Shown: positions 31,216-38,678 of the stretch, one piece after another
Layout: each line of letters starts with the position of its first letter
Position numbering within the stretch: the first letter of the stretch is position 1
IMG/VR virus record: IMGVR_UViG_3300025647_000034
Span: 1-62,767 of that record
Reading direction: 5' to 3' (one strand)
Source of the DNA: a virus
Length of the DNA stretch: 62,767 nt
Notes under the pieces: model-generated
What the model saw: only the letters and a program-made list of their open reading frames with translations
What the model was told of the DNA's origin: nothing
The model's database searches: none
Program-made: the position numbers and the translations under genes

Positions 31216-31863
31216 ATGGATATCAAAGACCTCAACCTAATCCAAAGTCCATTGGATGCGTCACAGTACGTGAACGAGACAACGACGAAGAATCAAATTG
31301 TATTGCACCATACTGTGAGTGGTCCTGACGCTGCCAAGGTGGTTCGGAGTTGGAACGCCAACAAGGAGAGAATTGCCACGTGTGTGGCGATCTCAAGGAA
31401 CGGTGAGATCCACCAGGCATTTCCTTCGAGCAAGTGGGCCTATCATTTGGGATTGGGCACGAAGCACTTCACCAAGGTTGGTCTCCCGTACCGCAATTTG
31501 GACAAGACTACTATTGGCATCGAGTTGTGTGCGTTTGGTTGGTTAAAGTACGATGCAGGCAAGTTCTATAACATATATGGAGGAGAGATTAACTCGAACG
31601 AAGTAGAAGAATTAGAGACCCCATACAAAAACCATAGGTTTTGGCATTCATATTCAAATGAACAAATTGAATCTACGATCAAGCTGATACAATACTGGTC
31701 TAAGAAGTATGATATACCAGCTGTATACAACGAAGACATGTGGGACGTTAATAAAGATGCAATGTCTGGAATTCCAGGTGTTTGGACTCACACAAGTTAT
31801 CGTTACGATAAAAGCGACTGCTATCCATCCTCAGATCTCATTAATGCGTTGAAGTCTATATGA
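31216..31863 (+). CDS. N-acetylmuramoyl-L-alanine amidase (endolysin)
   Basis: A 215-residue amidase_2 (T7-lysozyme-type) enzyme that cuts the bond between MurNAc and the peptide stem. Zinc and catalytic residues are seen in IVLHHTVSG (first His, residue 31), the substrate-pocket WAYHLG, the NLDKTTIGIEL strand and the C-terminal GVWTHTSYRYDKSDC (second His, catalytic Lys and third ligand). No signal peptide, so it needs a holin. The putative holin and spanin lie 11 kb downstream. Confidence 0.92.
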   Translation: MDIKDLNLIQSPLDASQYVNETTTKNQIVLHHTVSGPDAAKVVRSWNANKERIATCVAISRNGEIHQAFPSSKWAYHLGLGTKHFTKVGLPYRNLDKTTIGIELCAFGWLKYDAGKFYNIYGGEINSNEVEELETPYKNHRFWHSYSNEQIESTIKLIQYWSKKYDIPAVYNEDMWDVNKDAMSGIPGVWTHTSYRYDKSDCYPSSDLINALKSI

Positions 31864-32567
31864 TTGTTTACAGACACATAAGGATTGATAATAATGAGCC
31901 ATTCTATATTGGAATAGGGTCTAAAAAATCAAGAGCGTTTTCCAAGGACAGTAGAAACCCACTGTGGAAACGTGTTGTTAAAAAAACCAAATATCGTGTA
32001 GATATACTGTTTGACGATTTGACAAAAGAAGAAGCCTGTGAAAAAGAAAAAGAGTTTATAGCCTTGTATGGTAGAAAGAACTTAGGAACTGGAACGCTGT
32101 GTAATCTTACTGCAGGCGGAGATGGTACTGTCGATCTTGTTATATCTAAAGAAACAAAGAAGATATGGAAAGAACAGAGAAAAGGTTCTGGAAATTCCAT
32201 GTATGGAAAAACTCACACGGACTCAACAAAAGAAAAAATATCAATAGCAAACAAGGGAAGAAAAATGACTGAAGAGCAGGTTGCCGCGATGTCAGAAAGA
32301 GCTAAGGGCCGTGTTCTTAAAGAATCATCAAAAGAAAAGTTGTCTATAATGAGGAATACTCTTGTGGAGTCTTTTTGTTATAATGGACAAGTTCCATTAA
32401 TAAACGATGAGACTGGAGATGTGATACCATCGATAAAGAAGTTTTGCAAAAAATTCAACATGCCAAGCTCAACCGCAAAAAGAAGAATAAAGAACGGATG
32501 GGTTGATAAGTCATTTGGGTATAGAAAAATGACAGACACAGAGATTGAGGCGTTGAAGGGGATCTAG
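31860..32567 (+). CDS. GIY-YIG homing endonuclease
   Basis: 235 residues starting within the stop of the endolysin gene (ATGA). The GIY-YIG-type core is VYRHI...FYIGIG with the downstream Arg/Glu helix and the conserved Glu region, followed by NLTAGGDG. NUMOD3-like repeats follow (NSMYGKTHTDSTKEKIS, GRKMTEEQ), then a NUMOD1-like C-terminal DNA-binding module (NDETGDVIPSIKKFCKKF). It is a selfish free-standing endonuclease inserted behind the lysin gene. Confidence 0.92.
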   Translation: MIVYRHIRIDNNEPFYIGIGSKKSRAFSKDSRNPLWKRVVKKTKYRVDILFDDLTKEEACEKEKEFIALYGRKNLGTGTLCNLTAGGDGTVDLVISKETKKIWKEQRKGSGNSMYGKTHTDSTKEKISIANKGRKMTEEQVAAMSERAKGRVLKESSKEKLSIMRNTLVESFCYNGQVPLINDETGDVIPSIKKFCKKFNMPSSTAKRRIKNGWVDKSFGYRKMTDTEIEALKGI

Positions 32568-32603
32568 CCAGACCTAATAAGATTTCATCTTCTCAGGAAT
32601 ACG

Positions 32604-32611
32604 TATATTTG
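32604..32611 (+). promoter_or_regulatory. TAnnTTTG -7 box, 4 bases before ATG 32616
   Basis: TATATTTG then four bases and the start of the first fibre gene. Confidence 0.75.
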
Positions 32612-32615
32612 CACC

Positions 32616-34280
32616 ATGGCAATTATCCCTGGCAATACTCGGTTCATTGGTATATCACCTACGGTCGACTTAACGGAGAAGAAATCGGCTCGCCTCAATT
32701 CTGAGCAGGAGCCGTATACAATGGCTGACTTTCAGGAGAGCATCAGCCCTGACCTGGCTCCTATTTCTGTGGATGGCGAGAGTGTTGGCATTGCTGCTGA
32801 CCCGACGGCCACCACACAGAGCGTTGCTGTCATTCAGTCCTCCACCACTAATGCTGGTCTTGTCCTCAATCCAAACGGCACGGGTGCTATTATGGCTAAC
32901 ATTCCCGATGGCACAGTTGCGGGTGGTACTGCGAGGGGGCAGTATGCGGTGGATTTGCAGATGATTAGAGGTTTTAATTACGAAGTATCATCTGGACCTT
33001 ATTCTTTTGCTGCTGGATTTGGTTGTGCTGCTTCGGGACGATCTTCTATTGCTATGGGAGAAAGAAATACAGCAAGTGGTCTTAGATCAACAGCCATTGG
33101 TGGCGGTGCTGGAGCTGGTCAAGGAGTAAATGCAACAAATTCGTATGCTACTGCTGTTGGTGGGCTTCAAAATAATGCAAGTGGACAATATAGCGGAGTT
33201 TTTAGTGGTTTTGTAAACACCGCATCATCTAGCTACTCCACCATCTCAGGCGGCCAATCCAACACCGCCTCTACAGGTTCTCACGCTACTGTTGTGGGGG
33301 GATACGGAAATGTAGCTAGTGGACAGAATTCTATTGCTGGAGGACTGGGAAGTGTAGCGAGTGGTTTATCTTCTATTGCATTAGGAGAAAGTAATACAGC
33401 AAGTGGGCCTAGAAGTGTAGCTTTAGGTAGAGCTTGTAGTGCAGGAGAATATTCTATTGTTGCAGGTAATGCTAACCAAGGAACAGGAACAGGGAGTGTT
33501 GTTTTTGGTTATAGTAATAATTCAGGTAGTAGAAATTATGCTACTATTAGCGGTGGCATAAGTAACTCAATTTCAAGCAATTCTCACGCTACTGTTGTGG
33601 GGGGAAGCACTAACACAGCCAGTGGGCAGTATTCTGTGGCTGGGGGGATTGGTAATGTATCGAGTAGTCAAGCTTCCACAACTTTTGGGTATGGCAATAC
33701 AGCAGCTAATACTTGGAGTTTTGCTGTTGGTGGATTTAATTACGCAGCTGGTGAGTTTTCGGCTGCTTTTGGACAAAAATCATCAACATATCTTCAAGGA
33801 CAACATGCTATTGCTAGCGATAGATTTGGTGGTACAGCTGATGCTCAACAATCTCTATTAACCGCTCGTAAACAAGATACCCTTGCTTCGGCAGCCACAA
33901 CCGTTCTTTCGCTTGATGGGACTGGCACAACCAATCTTATTATTCCCCTTAACAACAACAGAGCCTGGAATGTAACGGTGAAATGGGTGGCGGTTGTCAC
34001 TTCTATAACGGGAACAGCAACTGGAGTTTCTGTTGGCGATACAATGATGCAAGTTGACACCTTTGGATTCAAGAAAATCTCAGGAACATCTTCAATGGTT
34101 GGCTCTGCAAATACACTATCCACTAACAACGACACATCAATGGCAACTGCTGCTATGGGATACACGGCAGGAACATCACAAGAACTCAAATTGACATTCA
34201 CCGCTCCAACTTTTACTGGTGGTGGAAGTGTAACTTGCCGAGTAGTTGCCAAAGTTGAACTAACTGAAGTCGCTTACTAA
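32616..34280 (+). CDS. Tail-fibre adhesin with YadA/Hia-head-like repeats (554 aa)
   Basis: The N-terminal ~45 residues (TRFIGISP-x-V-D-L, KKS, PYTM) are shared with the second fibre at 34684 and are the likely virion-attachment module. Residues ~130-390 are made of 14-16-residue repeats of the type A-x-G-x-x-S-x-A-x-G, the left-handed beta-roll of trimeric autotransporter heads, for example GNTASGPRSVALGR-like units. The C-terminal part is a beta-rich domain that could bind a receptor. The role is host recognition, inferred from the architecture. Confidence 0.82.
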   Translation: MAIIPGNTRFIGISPTVDLTEKKSARLNSEQEPYTMADFQESISPDLAPISVDGESVGIAADPTATTQSVAVIQSSTTNAGLVLNPNGTGAIMANIPDGTVAGGTARGQYAVDLQMIRGFNYEVSSGPYSFAAGFGCAASGRSSIAMGERNTASGLRSTAIGGGAGAGQGVNATNSYATAVGGLQNNASGQYSGVFSGFVNTASSSYSTISGGQSNTASTGSHATVVGGYGNVASGQNSIAGGLGSVASGLSSIALGESNTASGPRSVALGRACSAGEYSIVAGNANQGTGTGSVVFGYSNNSGSRNYATISGGISNSISSNSHATVVGGSTNTASGQYSVAGGIGNVSSSQASTTFGYGNTAANTWSFAVGGFNYAAGEFSAAFGQKSSTYLQGQHAIASDRFGGTADAQQSLLTARKQDTLASAATTVLSLDGTGTTNLIIPLNNNRAWNVTVKWVAVVTSITGTATGVSVGDTMMQVDTFGFKKISGTSSMVGSANTLSTNNDTSMATAAMGYTAGTSQELKLTFTAPTFTGGGSVTCRVVAKVELTEVAY

Positions 34281-34299
34281 AAATAAGATTAACATCATT

Positions 34300-34596
34300 A
34301 TGCTTAAAATAAACACAACAATCACAACTCAAGAAGGATTCCAAGTGCAAGGTGCTTTGGGATACCTCGACATCTTCATCTTGGCCGACAACTGGGTCAA
34401 CTTGCGTTACTACAAGAGCGAGGCCGACTATGAGGCTGGCATGGCTCCATTGAACACCTCATTGCCATCACGTGTGAGCACGGACTTGACGCAGGAGGAG
34501 TTCTGGGGCACGGCTCTTGCGATGACCATCCACGACAAGTGTAAGGCTGCCATTGAGGAGATCACTGGCGCTGGCACTGTTGAGGTGGTCTCGTGA
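34300..34596 (+). CDS. Fibre-associated small protein (98 aa)
   Basis: Lies 19 bases after the first fibre gene and ends before a terminator. Beta-type N-terminal half (GALGYLDIFILADNWVNLRYY), helical C-terminal half. Position suggests a fibre chaperone or accessory tip protein. No recognised domain. Confidence 0.68.
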   Translation: MLKINTTITTQEGFQVQGALGYLDIFILADNWVNLRYYKSEADYEAGMAPLNTSLPSRVSTDLTQEEFWGTALAMTIHDKCKAAIEEITGAGTVEVVS

Positions 34597-34620
34597 TGCG
34601 TAGCATTATGAGTTATACAA

Positions 34621-34637
34621 GGGCCCCGATGGGGCTC
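34621..34637 (+). terminator. Hairpin terminator after first fibre cassette
   Basis: GGGCCCC pairs with GGGGCTC across GAT and is followed by TTT. It closes the first fibre cassette before the promoter of the second. Confidence 0.75.
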
Positions 34638-34671
34638 TTTGTCGTTATGGCCGCACTTGATAAATAATGCC

Positions 34672-34679
34672 TAAATTTG
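34672..34679 (+). promoter_or_regulatory. TAnnTTTG -7 box, 4 bases before ATG 34684
   Basis: TAAATTTG four bases before the second fibre start. Confidence 0.7.
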
Positions 34680-34683
34680 CACT

Positions 34684-35799
34684 ATGGCCATTATACCAAG
34701 CGACACCCGATTTATAGGAATATCTCCAGGCGTAAATCTAGTAGAGAAGAAGAGTACGCAGCTCAATAGCGAGACGCAGCCGTACACCATGCAGGACATC
34801 ATCGATACCGCTGGCGGTGGAGGAGCTGGTCTGCAGCTTAAAGACGGAGCGACAATCACCTCAACCTTACAGGTTGTTGCTGATGCCGACAACACGAGTA
34901 CAGCACTCCTTGTTTCAACTAAAGGCGTAACGAGTTACGGTAACGGTGGATACAACACCCATACTGCATATGGAAATCAAGCATTGAATAGTGCAACCGG
35001 AAGTACAAATCAAACGGCTATCGGCTACAATGCCTTGGGTGCTCACAACCACGCAACTTATGGTAGCAATACTGCTGTAGGATATAATGCACTAGGAAAC
35101 GGAATCAATGTTGGAGAATCTGTAGCAGTTGGCTACAATGCTGGTTTGGCTGACAGGGATGGATCTAACGTATATATCGGAAACGAAGCAAAGTCTATAT
35201 CTCCATGGGGTTCATATAACGTAGCCGTTGGATGGTGGGCTGGCCGTGAGTTAAGCACTGGTCTTTGGACTGCAGTTGGTGGTGGTGCTATGTATCAGAT
35301 GTCAGGTAGCGTTGGAGACTCTTGTGTTGCTGTTGGTACTTTTGCTATGGACAATGGTACCGGTAACTTCAACACTGCTGTTGGATACCAAGCAGCCCGT
35401 TTTATGGGTGGATACCAAAACGTAGCACTTGGAATGGAAGCGATGTATGGCGGAACTGGTAACAAGAACATTGCCATTGGTTACAATTCCTTCTTTAGTT
35501 CAACTACGGGATCTAGCAACGTATGTGTTGGAGATTCTTCTGGTCGTTATCTTACTACTGGAAGCAACAACATCTGCATTGGAGATGCTGCACAGGGCGT
35601 AATAGGCGGTGCTCCTTACAATGCTGTAAACAACTGCCTTTTGATTGGTCGTAATGCAATTGCCAACGCAAGTAACCAAGTTGTAATTGGTTCTACTGCA
35701 TACCCATTTGCTCCAGTAACGGCTGGGGCTCAAACACAGACTCACTATTGGACCGTCAAAATTAACGGTACTGATTATAAAATCCTCTTAGCATCATAA
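34684..35799 (+). CDS. Second tail-fibre adhesin, same N-terminal module (371 aa)
   Basis: The first ~45 residues repeat the attachment module of the gene at 32616 (TRFIGISPGVNL, KKS, PYTM). The rest consists of repeats of the form AVGYNA, VAVGW, NIAIGYNSF, ICIGDAA, each T/S-x-x-x-N-x-A-I/V-G-Y/W. This is a coiled beta-roll related to, but distinct from, the YadA-like repeats of the first fibre. It ends with a short Gln/His domain. It is a paralogous receptor-binding candidate with its own promoter. Confidence 0.82.
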   Translation: MAIIPSDTRFIGISPGVNLVEKKSTQLNSETQPYTMQDIIDTAGGGGAGLQLKDGATITSTLQVVADADNTSTALLVSTKGVTSYGNGGYNTHTAYGNQALNSATGSTNQTAIGYNALGAHNHATYGSNTAVGYNALGNGINVGESVAVGYNAGLADRDGSNVYIGNEAKSISPWGSYNVAVGWWAGRELSTGLWTAVGGGAMYQMSGSVGDSCVAVGTFAMDNGTGNFNTAVGYQAARFMGGYQNVALGMEAMYGGTGNKNIAIGYNSFFSSTTGSSNVCVGDSSGRYLTTGSNNICIGDAAQGVIGGAPYNAVNNCLLIGRNAIANASNQVVIGSTAYPFAPVTAGAQTQTHYWTVKINGTDYKILLAS

Positions 35800-35800
35800 T

Positions 35801-36130
35801 ATGGAAATCACTTATAAATACCAAACAGTTTCGTTAAGCACAGAAGACACTCAAGTTTCTGGATTTGTGAATAAAGCAACAATCGTAATGATTGCTTCCA
35901 CAACTGTTGATGGAGCCGAATACGATGCTACTGCATCAATGGAATTGAGTTTTGAATATGACGAAGCTCAAACTTTAACTCCATACTCTGATTTGACAGA
36001 AGAGCAGGTTGTTGGATGGGTGATTGACGGATTGGGAACCGAAGAAGTTGACAAACTCAAAGCTACTGCAAAAGGAAAAATAGAAACCAAAGTAAACTCT
36101 ATTAAACCAAATCAATTACCATGGAGCTAA
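35801..36130 (+). CDS. Fibre-associated protein (109 aa)
   Basis: Directly follows the second fibre gene by one base. A beta-rich N-terminal part (TYKYQTVSLSTEDTQVSG, TIVMIASTTVDGAEYDA) is followed by LTPYSDLTEEQVVGWVIDGL and a Lys-rich tail. A small protein with this ending recurs beside tail-fibre genes in many phages; probably an accessory or chaperone. Confidence 0.7.
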   Translation: MEITYKYQTVSLSTEDTQVSGFVNKATIVMIASTTVDGAEYDATASMELSFEYDEAQTLTPYSDLTEEQVVGWVIDGLGTEEVDKLKATAKGKIETKVNSIKPNQLPWS

Positions 36131-36288
36131 AAGACGCAAAACAAATCATCACGCAGGCTATCAATGCCGCTACACTAAAAGGATGTTACAACATCGAGGA
36201 CATTAGATTGATTGTCCAAGCACTGGATAAAATCAATGGCCAGCCCGACGTTGAGTTCGGCGAGATTACTCCTCTACCAGAGGAGTAA
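36121..36288 (+). CDS. Small helical protein (55 aa)
   Basis: ATG 36121 overlaps the previous gene by 10 bases. Two helices (ELKDAKQIITQAINAATLKG, IEDIRLIVQALDKI) and an acidic tail ending PLPEE. Likely a real gene by position and composition. Function unknown. Confidence 0.65.
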   Translation: MELKDAKQIITQAINAATLKGCYNIEDIRLIVQALDKINGQPDVEFGEITPLPEE

Positions 36289-36332
36289 GCTACGCCTGAC
36301 AAACTGTCACACAAACTAAGCCAAATATGTAG

Positions 36333-36355
36333 ATAGGCGCCAAGATGGCGCCTAT
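36333..36355 (+). terminator. Hairpin terminator before groEL
   Basis: A perfect 9-bp stem (ATAGGCGCC with GGCGCCTAT) and a 5-nt loop, ending the second fibre cassette. Confidence 0.75.
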
Positions 36356-36377
36356 TGCATTTATGGCACAGATTTAG

Positions 36378-36385
36378 TAAGTTTG
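36378..36385 (+). promoter_or_regulatory. TAnnTTTG -7 box before groEL
   Basis: TAAGTTTG 15 bases before ATG 36401, so the chaperonin transcript has a short leader, unlike the leaderless genes. Confidence 0.6.
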
Positions 36386-36400
36386 TGACCAATTGAATTT

Positions 36401-37930
36401 ATGGCAATTTTAAAGCATGTGCATCTTGGCGGAGAAGGCCAGGAGAAGTTAATCAAAGGCATCAACACATTGGCAGATGCCGTGAAGAGCACGCTGGGTC
36501 CAAAGGGCCGTACGGTGCTGATCGAGTCTGAGAACCACACCCATGGCGTGACCATCACAAAAGATGGCGTCACGGTGGCCAAGTCCATTACGCTGTTCGA
36601 CCCTGTCGAGAACATGGCGGTGAACGTGGCACGTGAGGCGTCAGAGAAGACGGCCACACAGGCTGGTGATGGAACCAGTACTAGTATAGTACTGGCTCAA
36701 GCAATAGTCAATGAAGCCAAGAAGCACGCCAAGGACGGCACCGACATGGGAACGCTGGCCAAGGAGATTCAGGTCATTGCAGCGAAGGTCGTTGACTACA
36801 TCAAGGATACGGCCATCCCAGTAACGCCTGAGACGTTGGTTGATGTGGCTACTATTAGTGCCAACGGTGACGCTGAGCTTGGTGCACTGATCGCTGACGC
36901 CTACTCAAAGGTGTCATACGTGACGGTGGCTGACTCAAAGACCCACGAGACCTATGCCGACATCATTGAGGGCATCAAGGTGGACAGACCTGTTGGGTCA
37001 AGATTCTTTATTACAGACCAAAAGAAGAATGAATGCGTGCTTCAGGACCCCTACATCTTGGTCTCTGACCAGAAGATCGAGAACCTATCGTCTTTGGAGC
37101 ACGTGCTGGCGCCAATTGTACAGGGTGGCAAGAGTTTGTTGATCATCTCTGAGATGGGGATGAACGCTTTGAACACTCTGAACGTGAACGCCATGAAGGG
37201 CACGATCAAGGTGTGCCAGGTGTTGCCTCCTGACTTCGGCTACAGACGTAAGGAGCTGATGGAGGACATCGCTGCTATGGTCGGTGCACGACTGGTGAGC
37301 GAGGACACGGGCGATGAGCTGAGCCTGGTTGGTATGGACTGGTTGGGTAAGGCCGACAAAGTCATCAGCGGACAGGAGCAGACCATCATTGTAGGTGGAC
37401 ACGGTGAGGAGAGTGCGATTAAGGTGAAAATTGAATCCCTATCGGGATCCAATGACACGTTCGACAAGCAGCGTGTGGCCAATATGACGGGTGGTATCGG
37501 CATTATTTACGTCGGTGCTGACTCTGAGATCGAGCAGAAGGAGAAGAAGGACCGTGTTGACGACGCTGTGTGTGCTGTTAGAGCCGCCATGGACGAGGGG
37601 ATCCTTGCAGGGGGAGGAGTCGCGTTACATAACGCTACTTCAGTCGTTGTCAAGTCGACCTCAACAGCCTCAAAAATCATGTCCGAGGCGTTAAAAGCGC
37701 CAATGAGGCAGATTTTGAAGAACGCTGGCGACGATTGGTCCTATGTAGAGGGTCAAATGAGCGAGCCAGGGCTCGGTTTCGACGTCAGAGCGCAACGATA
37801 TGGCGATATGATAAAGATGGGTGTCACTGACCCTGCGAAAGTGACTAGAACGGCCCTACAAAACGCTGTGAGCGTAGCTACGACCATTATGGGGACAAAC
37901 GTTATTGTATCTAATGTAAGAGATTTATGA
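36401..37930 (+). CDS. groEL: Phage chaperonin GroEL (Hsp60)
   Basis: 509 residues, a group I chaperonin that folds proteins in an ATP-driven ring. The ATP site is TLGPKGRTVLIE (31-42) and GDGTSTSIV (89-97). KKDRVDDAVCAVRAA followed by EGILAGGGVA and DPAKVTRTALQNA complete the equatorial signature. The apical domain (~180-360) is divergent, and the C-terminal Gly-Met tail of bacterial GroEL is missing. It may form a ring adapted to a phage client such as the capsid or a fibre. groES follows with a 4-base overlap, the reverse of the bacterial groES-groEL order. Confidence 0.95.
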   Translation: MAILKHVHLGGEGQEKLIKGINTLADAVKSTLGPKGRTVLIESENHTHGVTITKDGVTVAKSITLFDPVENMAVNVAREASEKTATQAGDGTSTSIVLAQAIVNEAKKHAKDGTDMGTLAKEIQVIAAKVVDYIKDTAIPVTPETLVDVATISANGDAELGALIADAYSKVSYVTVADSKTHETYADIIEGIKVDRPVGSRFFITDQKKNECVLQDPYILVSDQKIENLSSLEHVLAPIVQGGKSLLIISEMGMNALNTLNVNAMKGTIKVCQVLPPDFGYRRKELMEDIAAMVGARLVSEDTGDELSLVGMDWLGKADKVISGQEQTIIVGGHGEESAIKVKIESLSGSNDTFDKQRVANMTGGIGIIYVGADSEIEQKEKKDRVDDAVCAVRAAMDEGILAGGGVALHNATSVVVKSTSTASKIMSEALKAPMRQILKNAGDDWSYVEGQMSEPGLGFDVRAQRYGDMIKMGVTDPAKVTRTALQNAVSVATTIMGTNVIVSNVRDL

Positions 37931-38208
37931 GCAAATTGAGTGGAGTTACGGCCATTGGCCGCTATATCTTGGTCGAAGAGGTCAAGGAGCAGGAGAAGAC
38001 CACGGAGAGTGGGCTGTATTTTGGTGTAAAGGAGAGCAATGAGCTCCGATACAAGAAGGCTACTGTTCTGGCGGTGGGGACTGAGTGCCACCCTTCTTTG
38101 AAGGAAGGCCTTCTTTTGTATGTCGATAAGACCGCCGGCCATCCGATTTTGGTAAACGGTGTCTCTTGTTATGTGATTCGGGAGCAGGACGTAGTTCTTG
38201 TGTGTTGA
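37927..38208 (+). CDS. groES: Phage co-chaperonin GroES
   Basis: 93 residues. AIGRYILVEEVKEQEKTTESGLYF carries the N-terminal strand and the mobile loop that docks on GroEL. KKATVLAVGTECHP and GLLLYVDKTAG form the barrel, and YVIREQDVVLVC is the typical C-terminus. It overlaps groEL (ATGA) and forms the lid of the phage chaperonin. The 3' half is overlapped on the other strand by the end of the regulator gene. Confidence 0.92.
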   Translation: MSKLSGVTAIGRYILVEEVKEQEKTTESGLYFGVKESNELRYKKATVLAVGTECHPSLKEGLLLYVDKTAGHPILVNGVSCYVIREQDVVLVC

Positions 38209-38569
38209 TCATACGCTCACGCATTAGGTTGTAGTACTTCACGGAGTACTCACCGCCTTTGAAGCGTGGCATTGACTCTTCGCCGGTCAGTTTACGGTAC
38301 ATATGGGCGACGATGCCCTTAGCATGTTGAGAGAGTGCGTAGCGTGCCTTTGATCGGTATGGTACGTGCTCTTTTACTTTTATGATAAAGCCTTTGTTCA
38401 TGACTTCTTCGAAGATCTTGCGGTCCCAGGACATGATCTCGCCTATGATGTCGAAGTCACCACGTGTGAACCAGTGTTCGGAGTAGAGGAACAGGAGCAT
38501 ATCAAGCTCTGAGTTTTTGAGCTTGTATTCACGGAGTATCCATATACGGACGGGCCTCCAGAATTTCAT
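38060..38569 (-). CDS. Winged-helix (MarR-like) regulator candidate (169 aa)
   Basis: The only leftward gene within the late arm. I start at ATG 38569 because a leftward promoter box (38607-38614) lies upstream. SELDMLLFLYSEHWFTRGDF, IFEEVMNKGFIIKVKEHVPY and RYALSQHAKGIVAHMYRKLTG follow the MarR winged-helix order (helix, recognition helix with KGFI, wing, LS-x-x-G helix). The basic, Pro-rich C-terminus reads 149 bases antisense into groES and is probably unstructured. Two identical-core operators lie upstream, so it may repress itself and the divergent gene at 38679. Confidence 0.72.
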   Translation of the reverse strand: MKFWRPVRIWILREYKLKNSELDMLLFLYSEHWFTRGDFDIIGEIMSWDRKIFEEVMNKGFIIKVKEHVPYRSKARYALSQHAKGIVAHMYRKLTGEESMPRFKGGEYSVKYYNLMRERMINTQELRPAPESHNKRHRLPKSDGRRSYRHTKEGLPSKKGGTQSPPPEQ

Positions 38570-38587
38570 GAAGTCGTATTGCACTGT

Positions 38588-38656
38588 ATCAAATTTTAAT
38601 TTGATGCAAAGGTACAACACGAGGGCATTGGTCAGACTCATCAAATTTACATTTGA
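38588..38656. promoter_or_regulatory. Paired operators TCAAAT-N4-ATTTGA
   Basis: Two inverted repeats, 38588-38605 (extended ATCAAAT...ATTTGAT) and 38641-38656, share the half-site TCAAAT and a 4-base spacer. Their centres are 52 bp apart, five helical turns. The first lies at the predicted start point of the leftward regulator promoter (TACCTTTG at 38607-38614). The second lies upstream of the rightward box at 38667. A dimeric regulator could bind both and loop the DNA. Confidence 0.7.
38607..38614 (-). promoter_or_regulatory. Leftward TAnnTTTG -7 box for the regulator gene
   Basis: TACCTTTG read leftward, 37 bases before ATG 38569 and immediately next to operator 1. Confidence 0.6.
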
Positions 38657-38666
38657 CGAGATTACG

Positions 38667-38674
38667 TATATTTG
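38667..38674 (+). promoter_or_regulatory. TAnnTTTG -7 box, 4 bases before ATG 38679
   Basis: TATATTTG with the conserved 4-base spacing, divergent from the regulator promoter. Confidence 0.75.
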
Positions 38675-38678
38675 CTAT

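Noticed and set aside
33845-34252. Antisense frame of 135 codons within the first fibre gene
   Set aside because: Repetitive Val/Thr content mirrors the fibre repeats on the other strand; no start signals.
32616-34280. Fibre repeats as a bacterial autotransporter gene
   Set aside because: There is no C-terminal membrane anchor or signal peptide, and the N-terminus matches the second phage fibre, so it is a phage adhesin using the same beta-roll.
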